This document shows positions 33,309-43,000 of a stretch of DNA of 61,558 nucleotides, piece after piece. Numbering within the stretch: the first letter of the stretch is position 1; each line of letters begins with the position of its first letter. The stretch lies in the NCBI RefSeq assembly GCF_900099765.1, contig NZ_FNDX01000037.1:1-61558 (forward strand). The letters are read 5' to 3'. Below the pieces are notes generated by a model. It made no database searches. It saw only the letters and a program-made list of their open reading frames with translations, and had not been told where the DNA came from. Origin of the DNA: Paenibacillus typhae (GTDB lineage Bacteria > Bacillota > Bacilli > Paenibacillales > Paenibacillaceae). The position numbers and the translations under genes were made by a program.

Positions 33309-33647
33309 ATGGCACAGCCGGTTACAAAGAAAATGGTTATGAAGCTTGTCGGCAAACATATCGTTGCTGTAAAAAAAGACGGCTCCAAGGTAACAGGCAA
33401 ACTGGTGCGTGTGTCGGGCAACCGTCTTATTCTTCAGCGGGTCAGCGGTAAAAAAGTGCAAACCAATGCACTGATTCCGCTGGTGCTGTTTGATCTGCTT
33501 GCTGTAGGTACTGCACCATATGCCGGCTACGGCGGCAGTTATGGCTACGGCGGCGTACCTTACGGCTACGGACCAGGGCCAGGTTATGGCGGCTATGGAC
33601 CGGGTTATTACGGAGGTAAGCCGTACCCGCCGATCGGATTCTTTTAA
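33309..33647 (+). CDS. Gly/Tyr/Pro-rich protein with an Sm-like N-terminal segment
   Basis: The 112-residue protein has two parts. Residues 1-70 (MVMKLVGKHIVAVKKDGSKV, VRVSGNRLILQRVSGKKVQT) look like a small beta-barrel of the SH3/Sm kind, with a hydrophobic turn (ALIPLVLFDLLAVG). Residues 71-112 are built from GGYG, YGYG and PGYGG motifs and end PYPPIGFF. Gly/Tyr-rich tails of this type occur in spore coat and crust proteins and could cross-link or self-assemble. No family is recognised, so a spore-surface role is only a guess. GAGGAGG is six bases before ATG 33309. It is converging with the acetyltransferase, with only three bases between the stops. Confidence 0.75.
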   Translation: MAQPVTKKMVMKLVGKHIVAVKKDGSKVTGKLVRVSGNRLILQRVSGKKVQTNALIPLVLFDLLAVGTAPYAGYGGSYGYGGVPYGYGPGPGYGGYGPGYYGGKPYPPIGFF

Positions 33648-33650
33648 ATT

Positions 33651-34097
33651 TCAGTTAAATTGCTTCTCGAACTCATAGCAATAATTCTGCGGCTGATAAC
33701 GGGCTACGCTGTAGCCCATTTTTTCATAGAAGGAGATACCTGCTGTATTTCCGGTGTCCACAGCCACCTTGGCCCGTTTACAGCCGCGGGATAATGCAAA
33801 TCGTTCAGCCCGGTCCATCAGCAGATTGCCCCAGTGCTTGCGGCGCGCTTCCGGAGCTATGGCCAGCATATCAATGTATAGCAGATCACCGTGCAGCATG
33901 AAATGGACGAACCCAAGCGGGTCGCTCTCATAGTCCGGACAAGCAACCAGGGTTACACCCTGGCTCAGGCGGCGGGGCAGGTCCTTTCTGACCTGGTTGA
34001 TAATAGTCTGCGGCAGATGTGACAACGGGACGAGCTGCTTCTCAATCAAGTCCATAATGACGCTGTCATCCTGCCTGGGTCTGCGGTAACGAATCAT
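33651..34097 (-). CDS. GNAT-family N-acetyltransferase
   Basis: The 148-residue acetyltransferase has the acetyl-CoA binding region LYIDMLAIAPEARRKHWGNLLMDRAERFAL, in which the usual Q/RxxGxG/A loop reads RRKHWG. The C-terminal AVDTGNTAGISFYEKMGYSVARY is typical of GNAT motif B. ATG 34097 has AAAGGGGGG upstream. The substrate cannot be inferred. It lies alone between the Gly/Tyr-rich gene and the ilv T-box region. Confidence 0.85.
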   Translation of the reverse strand: MIRYRRPRQDDSVIMDLIEKQLVPLSHLPQTIINQVRKDLPRRLSQGVTLVACPDYESDPLGFVHFMLHGDLLYIDMLAIAPEARRKHWGNLLMDRAERFALSRGCKRAKVAVDTGNTAGISFYEKMGYSVARYQPQNYCYEFEKQFN

Positions 34098-34204
34098 CGC
34101 GCGCCCCCCTTTCCACGCATTGTCGTACATCATATGCCTGCAGGGGTGTGGGCGTTACGGCAAGGGCAGAACAACGTTTTGTGACAGATTAGGAAATATG
34201 GGTA

Positions 34205-34234
34205 TTGACTTATCCATGTGAGGAATCATATAAT
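34205..34234 (+). promoter_or_regulatory. Promoter of the ilv-leu operon
   Basis: TTGACT (34205-34210), an 18-bp spacer and TATAAT (34229-34234), directly upstream of the T-box leader. Confidence 0.8.
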
Positions 34235-34239
34235 GTGTC

Positions 34240-34607
34240 TAAACATTTTAACGAACATACTTGTATCGGCAATGATGAGGACGAAGTTTTAAGGGCTCTT
34301 TTGCTCAGAGAGTGTGAGGATCTGCTGCAACCTCCACCGAAATCCCTTATATACGAGCTCACCTCGGAGCTGTTTTCCTGAAAGGTCCATCAGTTAGAGC
34401 GGTGGAATTATTAGGGGGAATCGTTTGGTCCGCGTTACGGACTTCAGGTTACAAAGATTTGGGCCCTGCCTACATCGATGGATTTTTGTTACCTGATAAG
34501 GCGTTGCATCGTGAGATGCAATGCAAACATGGGTGGTACCACGGAAGCTAAACCTTTCGTCCCTCACGCGCTTTGCTTTGGCGCGTGGGAGGCGGAAGGT
34601 TTTTTTG
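34240..34607 (+). ncRNA. T-box leader controlling ilvB-ilvN-ilvC-leuA
   Basis: The leader contains the T-box core GGGTGGTACCACGG at 34531-34544. A terminator follows at 34550-34607: ACCTT/AAGGT and CACGCGC/GCGCGTG, then seven T. Upstream are the stem I hallmarks GATGAGGACGA (about 34273) and AGAGAGTG (about 34308), and a hairpin TTGCATC/GATGCAA (34504-34520). In T-box leaders an uncharged tRNA pairs with the specifier codon and with the T-box bulge, which prevents termination. The best specifier candidate is CTC at 34358-34360 (leucine), as in Bacillus ilv-leu leaders, but I could not fix the specifier loop with certainty. Confidence 0.9.
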
Positions 34608-34686
34608 GTTTTAAGCCCCTGCTGCTGAATAAAGGACGGTCCGTCATTTGCATAATGAATGTTAACAATCGAAGGGAGGAATACTG

Positions 34687-36435
34687 ATGAGCGCGCAAAC
34701 ACCGGAAGTGCGGTCTACAGAAGAATTACGTGAGAAATGGAAAAATCCCGAGGTGATAACAGGCTCTGAAATCCTGCTGCGCAGTCTGGTACTGGAAGGT
34801 GTAGACACGGTATTCGGCTATCCGGGCGGAGCGGTATTGTACATCTACGATGCCCTGCACGGATTCGATGATTTCAAGCATATTCTGACCCGCCACGAAC
34901 AAGGCGCGATTCATGCCGCTGACGGTTATGCCAGAGCAAGCGGGAAGCCGGGCGTCTGTATCGCAACCTCAGGTCCGGGAGCAACGAATCTCGTTACCGG
35001 TATTGCAACGGCTTTTATGGACTCGGTTCCGCTCGTAGTAATCACAGGAAATGTCTTCTCCAGCCTGATTGGAACAGATGCATTCCAGGAAGCGGATATC
35101 ACAGGAATCACAATGCCGATCACCAAGCACAGCTACCTCGTAAGGGATGTCGAAGATCTGCCGCGCATCATTCATGAAGCGTTCCATATCGCCAATACAG
35201 GACGCAAGGGTCCGGTACTGATCGACATTCCGAAGGATGTATCGGCGGCAAAAACGCTGTTCACACCGGTACAGAACCAGGGAGTCAACCTCCGCGGCTA
35301 TAACCCGCGTACCGTTCCTAATAAGCTTCAGCTGGATAAGCTGATCCGGGCCATCTCGGCAGCCGAACGTCCGATTATTATCGCAGGCGGCGGCGTTATT
35401 TACTCCGGAGCGCATGAAGCGATGACCGAGTTTGTAAAACGGACCGAAATCCCGATTACAACAACTCTGCTCGGACTTGGCTGCTTCCCTAGTGCAGACG
35501 ACCTCTGGATGGGAATGCCTGGTATGCATGGTACCTATACAGCCAATAATGCCATACAGCAATGTGACTTGCTGATTAACATCGGTGCCCGGTTTGATGA
35601 CCGCGTAACCGGTAAGCTGGACGGCTTTGCTCCAAAAGCGAAGATTGTACACATCGACATTGATCCCGCGGAAATCGGAAAGAACGTTACACCTGATATT
35701 CCGATTGTAGGCGATGTAAAAACGGTGCTGGAAATGCTGATTCCTGACCTTACCCGCGCTGCCAAGGCGGATGCCTGGAGAACGCAAATCGCCCAGTGGA
35801 AGCTTGAGAAGCCACTCCGCTACAACGATTCGGATACAGAGCTCAAGCCGCAATGGGTTATTGAAATGATCAATGAGACTACCAAAGGCGAAGCCATTGT
35901 AACTACTGACGTTGGCCAGCATCAGATGTGGGCTGCACAGTACTATAAATTTAATCACCCGCGCTCATGGATTACTTCCGGAGGTCTTGGAACAATGGGC
36001 TTCGGTTTCCCGTCAGCAATCGGCGCACAAATGGCTCAGCCTGAGCGGCTGGTAGTTTCCATTAATGGAGACGGTGGAATGCAGATGTGTTCCCAGGAGC
36101 TCGCGATCTGTGCAATCAATAATATTCCGGTCAAAATCGTAGTCATTAACAACCAGGTTCTGGGTATGGTACGCCAGTGGCAGAATCTCATTTATGAGAA
36201 ACGCTACAGCTACACAGACCTCGCCGGCAGCCCGGATTTTGTTAAGCTGGCTGAAGCCTACGGTGTAAAAGGACTGCGGGCAACGAATAAAGAAGAAGCA
36301 GGCGCAGCGTGGAAAGAAGCACTGGAAACGCCGGGACCCGTTCTGGTAGAATTCGTTGTTCCAAAGGACGAAAATGTCTACCCGATGGTAACTCAGGGCT
36401 CAACCATTGATCAAATGCTTATGGGGGATGAATGA
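34687..36435 (+). CDS. ilvB: Acetolactate synthase large subunit
   Basis: The 582-residue thiamine-diphosphate enzyme makes acetolactate or acetohydroxybutyrate, the first common step of branched-chain amino acid synthesis. GYPGGAVLYIYDALH...RHEQGAIHAADGYARA contains the catalytic Glu. TTDVGQHQMWAAQYYKF and the ThDP/Mg motif GDGGMQMCSQEL...NNQVLGMVRQWQ are intact. It begins AQTPEVRSTEELREKW, an extended N-terminus. GGGAGG is seven bases before the ATG. The stop overlaps the ilvN start by four bases. Confidence 0.95.
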   Translation: MSAQTPEVRSTEELREKWKNPEVITGSEILLRSLVLEGVDTVFGYPGGAVLYIYDALHGFDDFKHILTRHEQGAIHAADGYARASGKPGVCIATSGPGATNLVTGIATAFMDSVPLVVITGNVFSSLIGTDAFQEADITGITMPITKHSYLVRDVEDLPRIIHEAFHIANTGRKGPVLIDIPKDVSAAKTLFTPVQNQGVNLRGYNPRTVPNKLQLDKLIRAISAAERPIIIAGGGVIYSGAHEAMTEFVKRTEIPITTTLLGLGCFPSADDLWMGMPGMHGTYTANNAIQQCDLLINIGARFDDRVTGKLDGFAPKAKIVHIDIDPAEIGKNVTPDIPIVGDVKTVLEMLIPDLTRAAKADAWRTQIAQWKLEKPLRYNDSDTELKPQWVIEMINETTKGEAIVTTDVGQHQMWAAQYYKFNHPRSWITSGGLGTMGFGFPSAIGAQMAQPERLVVSINGDGGMQMCSQELAICAINNIPVKIVVINNQVLGMVRQWQNLIYEKRYSYTDLAGSPDFVKLAEAYGVKGLRATNKEEAGAAWKEALETPGPVLVEFVVPKDENVYPMVTQGSTIDQMLMGDE

Positions 36436-36920
36436 CAGTGATGAAACACACGATTTCTGTGCTTGTGAATGACCAGCCGGGTGTGCTGCAGCGGGTATCA
36501 GGCTTGTTCGGACGTCGCGGCTTCAATATCGAGAGCATTACGGTCGGGCAATCCGAAGAAATCGGATTGTCCCGGATGGTCATCGTTACACTCGGCGACC
36601 AGCACACGCTGGAACAGATCGAGAAGCAGCTTTACAAGCTGATTGATGTCATCAAGGTTGTAGATCTTGGCTCCAAACCAATGGTTGCCCGCGAACTGGC
36701 CCTGATCAAAGTCAAAGCCGAGCCGGCTGAGCGTCCTGAAATTATGGGGGTAGTTGAGACGTTCCGTGCTTCTGTTGTCGATATCGGTACGAACAGCCTA
36801 TTGGTCCAGGTCGTAGGCGATACACAAAAGATCGATGCGATGATTGAATTGCTGAAGCCATACGGCATCAAAGAACTGTCCCGCACCGGAGTTACCGCAA
36901 TGATCCGCGGGAATGCCTAA
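36432..36920 (+). CDS. ilvN: Acetolactate synthase small (regulatory) subunit
   Basis: This 162-residue regulatory subunit has an N-terminal ACT domain (HTISVLVNDQPGVLQRVSGLFGRRGFNIESITVG) that binds valine for feedback inhibition. The C-terminal ALS domain starts near ELALIKVKAEPAERPEI. It is translationally coupled to ilvB through ATGA. Bacillus calls this gene ilvH. A large hairpin follows in the 186 bp before ilvC. Confidence 0.94.
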   Translation: MTVMKHTISVLVNDQPGVLQRVSGLFGRRGFNIESITVGQSEEIGLSRMVIVTLGDQHTLEQIEKQLYKLIDVIKVVDLGSKPMVARELALIKVKAEPAERPEIMGVVETFRASVVDIGTNSLLVQVVGDTQKIDAMIELLKPYGIKELSRTGVTAMIRGNA

Positions 36921-36995
36921 TCGGTATAATTTACAGCTTTAACGGATTGCTGCTTGTGTGCATTAATTTGATAATATTATAATGAATTGCCCGCG

Positions 36996-37072
36996 AAAGA
37001 GCGGGGACTTGAGGAGCAGCACGAAGCTGCGGAATCGGCAGGCCCCAGGCGCTCTTGAAGTACCCGCTCTTT
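36996..37072 (+). ncRNA. Long hairpin between ilvN and ilvC
   Basis: AAAGAGCGGG-ACTT (36996-37010) pairs with AAGT-CCCGCTCTTT (37058-37072) with one mismatch. It is prolonged inward by AGGAGC (37012-37017) with GCTCTT (37051-37056) after a second mismatch. The result is about 21 pairs enclosing a 33-nt loop that holds its own possible hairpin (AGC...GCT). There is no T-run after it, so it is not a terminator. It ends about 20 nt before the ilvC ribosome binding site. In B. subtilis the ilv-leu mRNA is cleaved before ilvC and a 5' stem-loop stabilises the ilvC part, so a similar role is likely here. Confidence 0.6.
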
Positions 37073-37106
37073 ACGATGGGTCCCAAATTAAAGGAGGATA
37101 TTGACA

Positions 37107-38099
37107 ATGGCAGTGACAACGTACTATGAACAGGATGCAGAACTTAGCGTATTAAAAGGAAAGACAGTTGCAGTAATCGGGTACGGCAGCCAGGGACATG
37201 CCCAGGCACAGAACCTGCGCGACAGTGGTCTTCAGGTTGTCATCGGCCTGCGTGAAGGGAAATCCTTTGAAACCGCCAAGAATGACGGCTTTGAAGTATT
37301 GCCTGTAGCTGAAGCAGTATCCCGTGCTGACGTAGTACAAATTCTGTTGCCTGACGAAACACAGGCATCCGTATATAAGAATGATATTGAGCCTAACCTC
37401 AAAAAGGGCGCAGCTCTGATGTTCTCCCACGGCTTCAACGTACATTTCGGTCAGATCGTTGCTCCTAAGGATTCTGACGTACTGCTGGTTGCACCTAAAT
37501 CTCCGGGCCACATGGTTCGCCGTACTTATGTAGAAGGCTTCGGCGTTCCTGGTCTGATCGCAATCGAACAGGACGCTACTGGAAATGCCAAGGCAATCGG
37601 ACTTGCTTATGCTAAAGGTATCGGCTGTACACGTGCAGGAGTTATCGAAACCTCCTTCCGTGAAGAAACCGAAACGGATCTGTTCGGTGAGCAGGCTGTA
37701 CTTTGCGGCGGTGTATCCGCACTGATCAAAGCCGGCTTCGAAACCTTGACTGAAGCAGGATATGCTCCTGAAATGGCTTACTTCGAGTGTCTGCATGAGC
37801 TGAAGCTGATTGTTGACCTGGTGTATGAAGGCGGACTTGCTACTATGCGTGATTCCATCTCCAACACTGCCGAGTACGGTGACTATGTAACTGGACCGCG
37901 CATTGTTACTGACGAAACTAAAAAAGCAATGAAAGCTGTACTGACTGATATCCAGCAGGGTAAATTTGCCCGTGACTTTATCCTGGAGAACCAGTCCGGC
38001 CGTGCCTTCCTGACTGCTACCCGCCGCAATGAAGCTGCTCATCCGGTAGAGGTAGTCGGCAGCCAGCTGCGTGAAATGATGCACTGGATTAAGAAATAG
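37107..38099 (+). CDS. ilvC: Ketol-acid reductoisomerase
   Basis: The 330-residue NADPH- and Mg-dependent enzyme carries out the isomerisation and reduction of acetolactate. The N-terminal Rossmann motif is VAVIGYGSQGHAQAQNLRDSG. The C-terminal knotted domain carries ETDLFGEQAVLCGG and YFECLHELKLIVDL with the metal-binding acidic residues. It is the class I (short) form. ATG 37107 has AAAGGAGG nine bases upstream; the TTG at 37101 is too close. Confidence 0.96.
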   Translation: MAVTTYYEQDAELSVLKGKTVAVIGYGSQGHAQAQNLRDSGLQVVIGLREGKSFETAKNDGFEVLPVAEAVSRADVVQILLPDETQASVYKNDIEPNLKKGAALMFSHGFNVHFGQIVAPKDSDVLLVAPKSPGHMVRRTYVEGFGVPGLIAIEQDATGNAKAIGLAYAKGIGCTRAGVIETSFREETETDLFGEQAVLCGGVSALIKAGFETLTEAGYAPEMAYFECLHELKLIVDLVYEGGLATMRDSISNTAEYGDYVTGPRIVTDETKKAMKAVLTDIQQGKFARDFILENQSGRAFLTATRRNEAAHPVEVVGSQLREMMHWIKK

Positions 38100-38136
38100 G
38101 CTCATATACTTAATTGGTAAGACACAATAGTGTAAT

Positions 38137-38177
38137 CCTCAGATGCGGCCGTAACTTTGCGGGCCGCATTTGAGGGT
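38137..38177 (+). terminator. Stem-loop between ilvC and leuA
   Basis: CCTCAGATGCGGCC (38137-38150) pairs with GGCCGCATTTGAGG (38161-38174) with one G-U pair, followed by GTTTTAG. The T-run is short, so it may act as a partial terminator or RNA stabiliser. It ends about 15 bp before the leuA ribosome binding site. Confidence 0.75.
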
Positions 38178-38206
38178 TTTAGCACAATTTTCAGGAGGTG
38201 CTCAGC

Positions 38207-39748
38207 TTGCGGAAAATCTATGTGTTCGACACGACGCTGCGTGACGGGGAGCAGTCGCCGGGTGTGAACCTGAATACACGTGAGAAGGTGGAAATCGCCT
38301 ACCAGCTTGAAAAGCTTGGCATTGACCGGATGGAGGCAGGCTTCCCCGCAGCTTCACCGGGCGATCTGGCAGCAGTCAACGCCGTAGCGAAAGCAGTAAA
38401 GGATGTTACTGTTATCGGACTTTCGCGCTCCAGAGAGACTGATATTGACGCGGTCAGAGAAGCACTGAAAGGCGCGCAGGACCCTTGCATTCATATTTTT
38501 CTGGCCACCTCGCCGATTCACCGGCAGCACAAGCTGCGTATGGAAAAAGCCCAGGTGCTTGAAACCGCACAATCTGCGATCCGTTACGCGAAAAAGTATT
38601 TTTCCAAGCTGGAGTTTTCCTTGGAGGATGCCGGACGGACCGAGCGTGATTTCATGGCGGAAATGGTGGCCATGGCGATCCGTGAGGGAGCGAATGTGGT
38701 CAATATTCCCGATACGGTCGGTTACCTGAACCCTTCCGAATATGGGGCCATCTTTAAATTCCTGAAGGATACGGTGCCTGACATTGAGAAGGTCCAGCTG
38801 AGTGCCCACTGTCATAATGACCTGGGAATGGCTACTGCCAATACACTGGCGGCCATTCAGAACGGTGCGGATCAGATCGAAGGTACCATCAACGGTATCG
38901 GGGAACGCGCCGGTAATACGGCGATTGAAGAAGTGGCTCTGGCGCTGGAGACGCGCAGCGAATTTTTCGGAGCGAAGACTTCTCTGGTGCTCTCGGAAAT
39001 CTCCCGTACCAGCCGTCTGGTCAGCAGACTGACCGGGATGGCCGTTCCGGGCAATAAGGCGATTGTCGGGGCCAATGCTTTTGCACATGAGTCCGGTATC
39101 CATCAGGACGGCATGCTCAAGGAGAAGACCACTTATGAGATTATGACGCCGGAAACAATCGGGCTCAAAGAGAGTAAGCTGGTGCTGGGCAAGCATTCCG
39201 GCCGTCACGCCTTCCGGGATAAACTTAATGATCTGGGATATGATCTGCCGGAGGAAGAAGTGAATACCGCTTTTGCGAAATTCAAGGATCTGGCTGATAA
39301 GAAAAAAGAGGTCTCTGATGAAGATATTCTGGCCCTGCTGGAGGAAAAGCTTGGCGATACGCCGGAAATTTTCAGTCTGCAGACCATTTATGTCACTTAC
39401 GGCAATGAGTCCGTTCCTACAGCAAAGGTAGTCATTAAAGGCCAGGAAGCTGAGCCGATCGTAGCAGTTGCCGAGGGGAACGGTTCGGTGGATGCCATTT
39501 ATAATGCGATCGATCTGGCTACAAGCGAGGAAGTTACCCTGGGTGATTATTCCATCAAAGCTGTAAGCCGCGGCAAGGATGCACAGGGTGAGGTACATGT
39601 GGTGCTGTCCCAGGGGGAAGTAGCTGCACAAGGGCGCGGACTAAGCACGGATATTCTTGAGGCCAGTGCCCGGGCTTATCTGGATGCGCTCAACAAGCTG
39701 CTGGAGAAGCGTAAGACGTACACGCGCCGTGATCATGCACAGCTGTAA
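38207..39748 (+). CDS. leuA: 2-Isopropylmalate synthase
   Basis: The 513-residue enzyme condenses 2-ketoisovalerate with acetyl-CoA, the committed step to leucine. FDTTLRDGEQSPGVNLNTREKVEIA is the DRE-TIM active site, and LSAHCHNDLGMATANTLAA holds the metal-binding His residues. The C-terminal regulatory domain (about 390-510) should bind leucine. The likely start is TTG 38207, eight bases after AGGAGG. It is the last gene of the T-box operon here; leuB is 9 kb away and leuCD are not in the window. Confidence 0.95.
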   Translation: MRKIYVFDTTLRDGEQSPGVNLNTREKVEIAYQLEKLGIDRMEAGFPAASPGDLAAVNAVAKAVKDVTVIGLSRSRETDIDAVREALKGAQDPCIHIFLATSPIHRQHKLRMEKAQVLETAQSAIRYAKKYFSKLEFSLEDAGRTERDFMAEMVAMAIREGANVVNIPDTVGYLNPSEYGAIFKFLKDTVPDIEKVQLSAHCHNDLGMATANTLAAIQNGADQIEGTINGIGERAGNTAIEEVALALETRSEFFGAKTSLVLSEISRTSRLVSRLTGMAVPGNKAIVGANAFAHESGIHQDGMLKEKTTYEIMTPETIGLKESKLVLGKHSGRHAFRDKLNDLGYDLPEEEVNTAFAKFKDLADKKKEVSDEDILALLEEKLGDTPEIFSLQTIYVTYGNESVPTAKVVIKGQEAEPIVAVAEGNGSVDAIYNAIDLATSEEVTLGDYSIKAVSRGKDAQGEVHVVLSQGEVAAQGRGLSTDILEASARAYLDALNKLLEKRKTYTRRDHAQL

Positions 39749-39782
39749 GACTATTTTATAGAAGAAAATGAATTGAGTTAAT

Positions 39783-39833
39783 GAAAGCCATACATTCTGC
39801 AAAGTGTTCTTTGCGGGTGTGTGGCTTTTTTTG
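39783..39833 (+). terminator. Terminator of the ilv-leuA operon
   Basis: AAAGCCATAC pairs with GTGTGGCTTT and the inner GCAAAG with CTTTGC around TGTT, followed by seven T. Confidence 0.9.
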
Positions 39834-39916
39834 TGCTGCTGAAACGGGTGTGACATCTGAAGATCATCTATCAGTGGTTTGTCAGCGAAAATAGTTACAA
39901 TGTATCTTGACGCTAT

Positions 39917-39938
39917 TGCGCTAACGCGCATTTTTTTT
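39917..39938 (+). terminator. Short terminator-like hairpin before the adhesin gene
   Basis: TGCGC (39917-39921) pairs with GCGCA (39926-39930) around TAAC, directly followed by eight T. A TACAAT lies just upstream (about 39893-39898) without a clear -35 box. It could attenuate transcription into the adhesin gene 90 bp further on. Confidence 0.55.
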
Positions 39939-40029
39939 GTGTGAAGATCGAGTTATAGGGATTTTGTAGGAGGAAACGCAGTAGTTATCCAACACTGTTC
40001 TTAATAAAAGATGAGCGAGAGGGAAAATC

Positions 40030-43000
40030 TTGAGAGTAATAAGACAAAACAAATGGGCCATTTGGCTTGGCGCAGTTATGCTGGTAACAGCATTTGCAAC
40101 CGCAATAGGTTTCTTTTCAAATGTCAATGCAGATGCGGCAGAAACTCAAATTACAGAGGATATTGTTAAAAGCGTAACCCTATCCGTCTATGAGAACGGC
40201 ACGCAGGTTACAACGAACGTGTACAAGCTGGATTCTACAGTTAAGCTGAATTTGACCTATGAGCTTCCGGATGCCAAATATGGAGAGGGCGCTACGTATA
40301 CCTATACTCTTCCGTCCCAGTTAAAAATTGATCAAACTTATTCGGGCACACTGGTTAACAGTGAATTTGCTGATGGTGTCGGCACTTATACGGTAGGCTC
40401 TGATAATAAAGTCGTATTTAAATTTAATAAAAATATTGATGGCCTGTTTGATATAAAAGGAAGCTTTTGGGTAGAATCCAAGCTAAGCTCGACTACCGTT
40501 ACCGGCAGTACGACGCAGGTGCTTCCTTTTCCGATCGCAGGGAATGCGAGTAACACAATTACTCTCCAGATTCAGCCCAATAACGGAAAGGCTGTCAGCA
40601 AATCCGGTGTTCCGCTGCCGCAGAAATATAATGCAAGCACGATTGAGTGGACTGTGGACGTGAATACATCTCTAAGCAGGCTCGCTAATGCATCCGTTAC
40701 AGATACCATTCCAGCAGGTCTGGATTTGAATACGGTCTCCATAGCTGTATATGGTCTGAATGTCGATGTAAAGGGAAACGTAAGTCAAGGGGGACAGCTC
40801 GATCCGGCACTGTATGATACGTCTGCAAGTACTGCGAGGAATTTGAGCCTGAAATTTAATGATACGATAAATGAAGCCTACCGGGTGAAGTTCTCTACCA
40901 GCATTACAGATACGAGTAAATCCGGTTTTACTAACACAGCTACTCTAAATGGCAACGGGGCATCCCAAAGCGGAACGTCTCCAGCCGTTGGAGTCAGTTA
41001 CGGGAAACCGCTGGAGAAGACCGCAGGCAGCTATAATTCAACAACGGAAACGATTAGCTGGCAAATTAAATTTAATTATGATGAAAAAACAATTACCGCG
41101 GATAAAGCTGTGCTAACCGACTATTTTAACATTAGCCAGGATTATGTTCCCGCATCGCTGAAAATTTTCAAAGTGAAGCTGGACCAAAATGGAAGTGGTA
41201 CTGATGATGGCCAGTTGACCGCAGGCACAGATTATACTGTGACCACACTGCCGGATACAGCGACTACAGCAGGCTTTAAAATCCAGTTCAACAATGATAT
41301 CCAGTCAGCATACCGGATTGTCTACGATACCAAGGTAGCGGACCGGGTATATTCCGGTGAAAGTATTGTAAATAAAGTTACATACAACGGTCAGACTGTT
41401 CAAGCTTCTGCTTCTACTTCCCAACGGATTCTAAACAAACAGTCACCTTCAGGTGTAAATTATTTAAACAAAACAGTGAACTGGACGATTAAGGTTAATG
41501 AAGACAACAGAAGGATGACCAATCTGCTGCTTACAGACAAGTTTGATAATGCAGGGTTGAAGCTGAGCGGAAAACCGGTTATTTCTCCTGCGCTGGTAGA
41601 AAACGTTGATTATACATTCACTAATTTAGGTTCTGGAGATTTCAGTGTAAATGATGGCTTCCAGATCAAATTTTTGAAGCCCATTACTCAGGCCTATACG
41701 ATCACATACAGCACTGAATTCGATTATTACAAATTAAAAACCGCCTCCAGCTACTTTAGGAATACTGCTTCCATTGTGTGGGATGAAAAAACAACAACAG
41801 GTACACAAACGTCAGCTCAAACATTCATTCCACGAATCGAAGTCATCAAGAATGGCCTCAAGTCAGGCAGTTATGATGCGACAAGCAAGACGATCACCTG
41901 GAAAGTCGGCGCGAACTATAACAAAAGGGCGCTGGCCGCTGGTGCAGAGCTGGTAGACACGCTGCCTACAAGCCAGCAGATGGCGGGGGGAGATGCCGGC
42001 TCGGTAAAGGTATATGAGCTTACTTATACTTCTAACGGGGATCCGGTACAGGGAAGCCTGGTGAATGCTGCAGAGTATGAAGCGGGCGTAACCAGTGATG
42101 GACGTAAGCTTAAGGTTAAATTTAAGAACGATATCGACTATGCTTTCTATGTAGTTTTCCAGACAGAGTTCATAGCCGGAGATATTAATCTGGATAAGGT
42201 AACCAATACTGCAATTTTGAATGATGCACAGTCCAATGCGGTGTCGGAAACCTTAACTTCTCCAGAGGTAAGTGTTCCGAACGGCGGCCAATATGTGACT
42301 AAGACCGGAACCAGAGATTCCTCGGATCAGACGATTATAAACTGGACCATGACCATTAACGCGAATCAGTCTGTGGTGGGCAATGCTCAGGTAGTGGATA
42401 CACCGAGTACAAATCAGGTGCTGCTGCCAGCCAGCTTCCAGCTTTTTGAGACAACGGTGAACTCAAGCGGGGCAGTAACAGCAACATCAGATAAACTGGC
42501 CCAGGGAACAGACTATACAATTGAATTCCTGACAGACTCCAGCGGTAAGGACATCTTTAAGCTGACTTTTAAGAATACGATATCCGAACCATACGTGCTT
42601 AAGTACCAGACTGTTATTACGGCTGTAGGAACTGTAGCGGTAACCAACGCAGTTTCTTTCACCGGAACGGGCTCAAAAGCAGTAAGCAAGCCTTTTTCAT
42701 ACAGCAACAGCTTTACTATCGTTGATACGGGCGGTACGGGCAGCGGGGTGAGAGGGTCGCTTAAGGTACTAAAGACCAATGCGAATCAATCGCTAATTTT
42801 GCCTGGTGCCGAATTTTCCCTGGGCCGGATCGTAGGTAGTGAACTGAAGGAAACGAAGTATGCGACCAGCGATTCCGGCGGTAACCTGGAGTTCAAGGAT
42901 TTGCGTGCGGGAAAATATATATTGAAGGAAACCAAGGCACCAGCCGGTTATGCGGTCGATACTACAGAGCGTACGGTGACTATCAATTCCTCCACACCAG

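Noticed and set aside
38354..39631. 425-residue minus-strand frame opposite leuA
   Set aside because: Shadow of leuA; no start signal and no motif.
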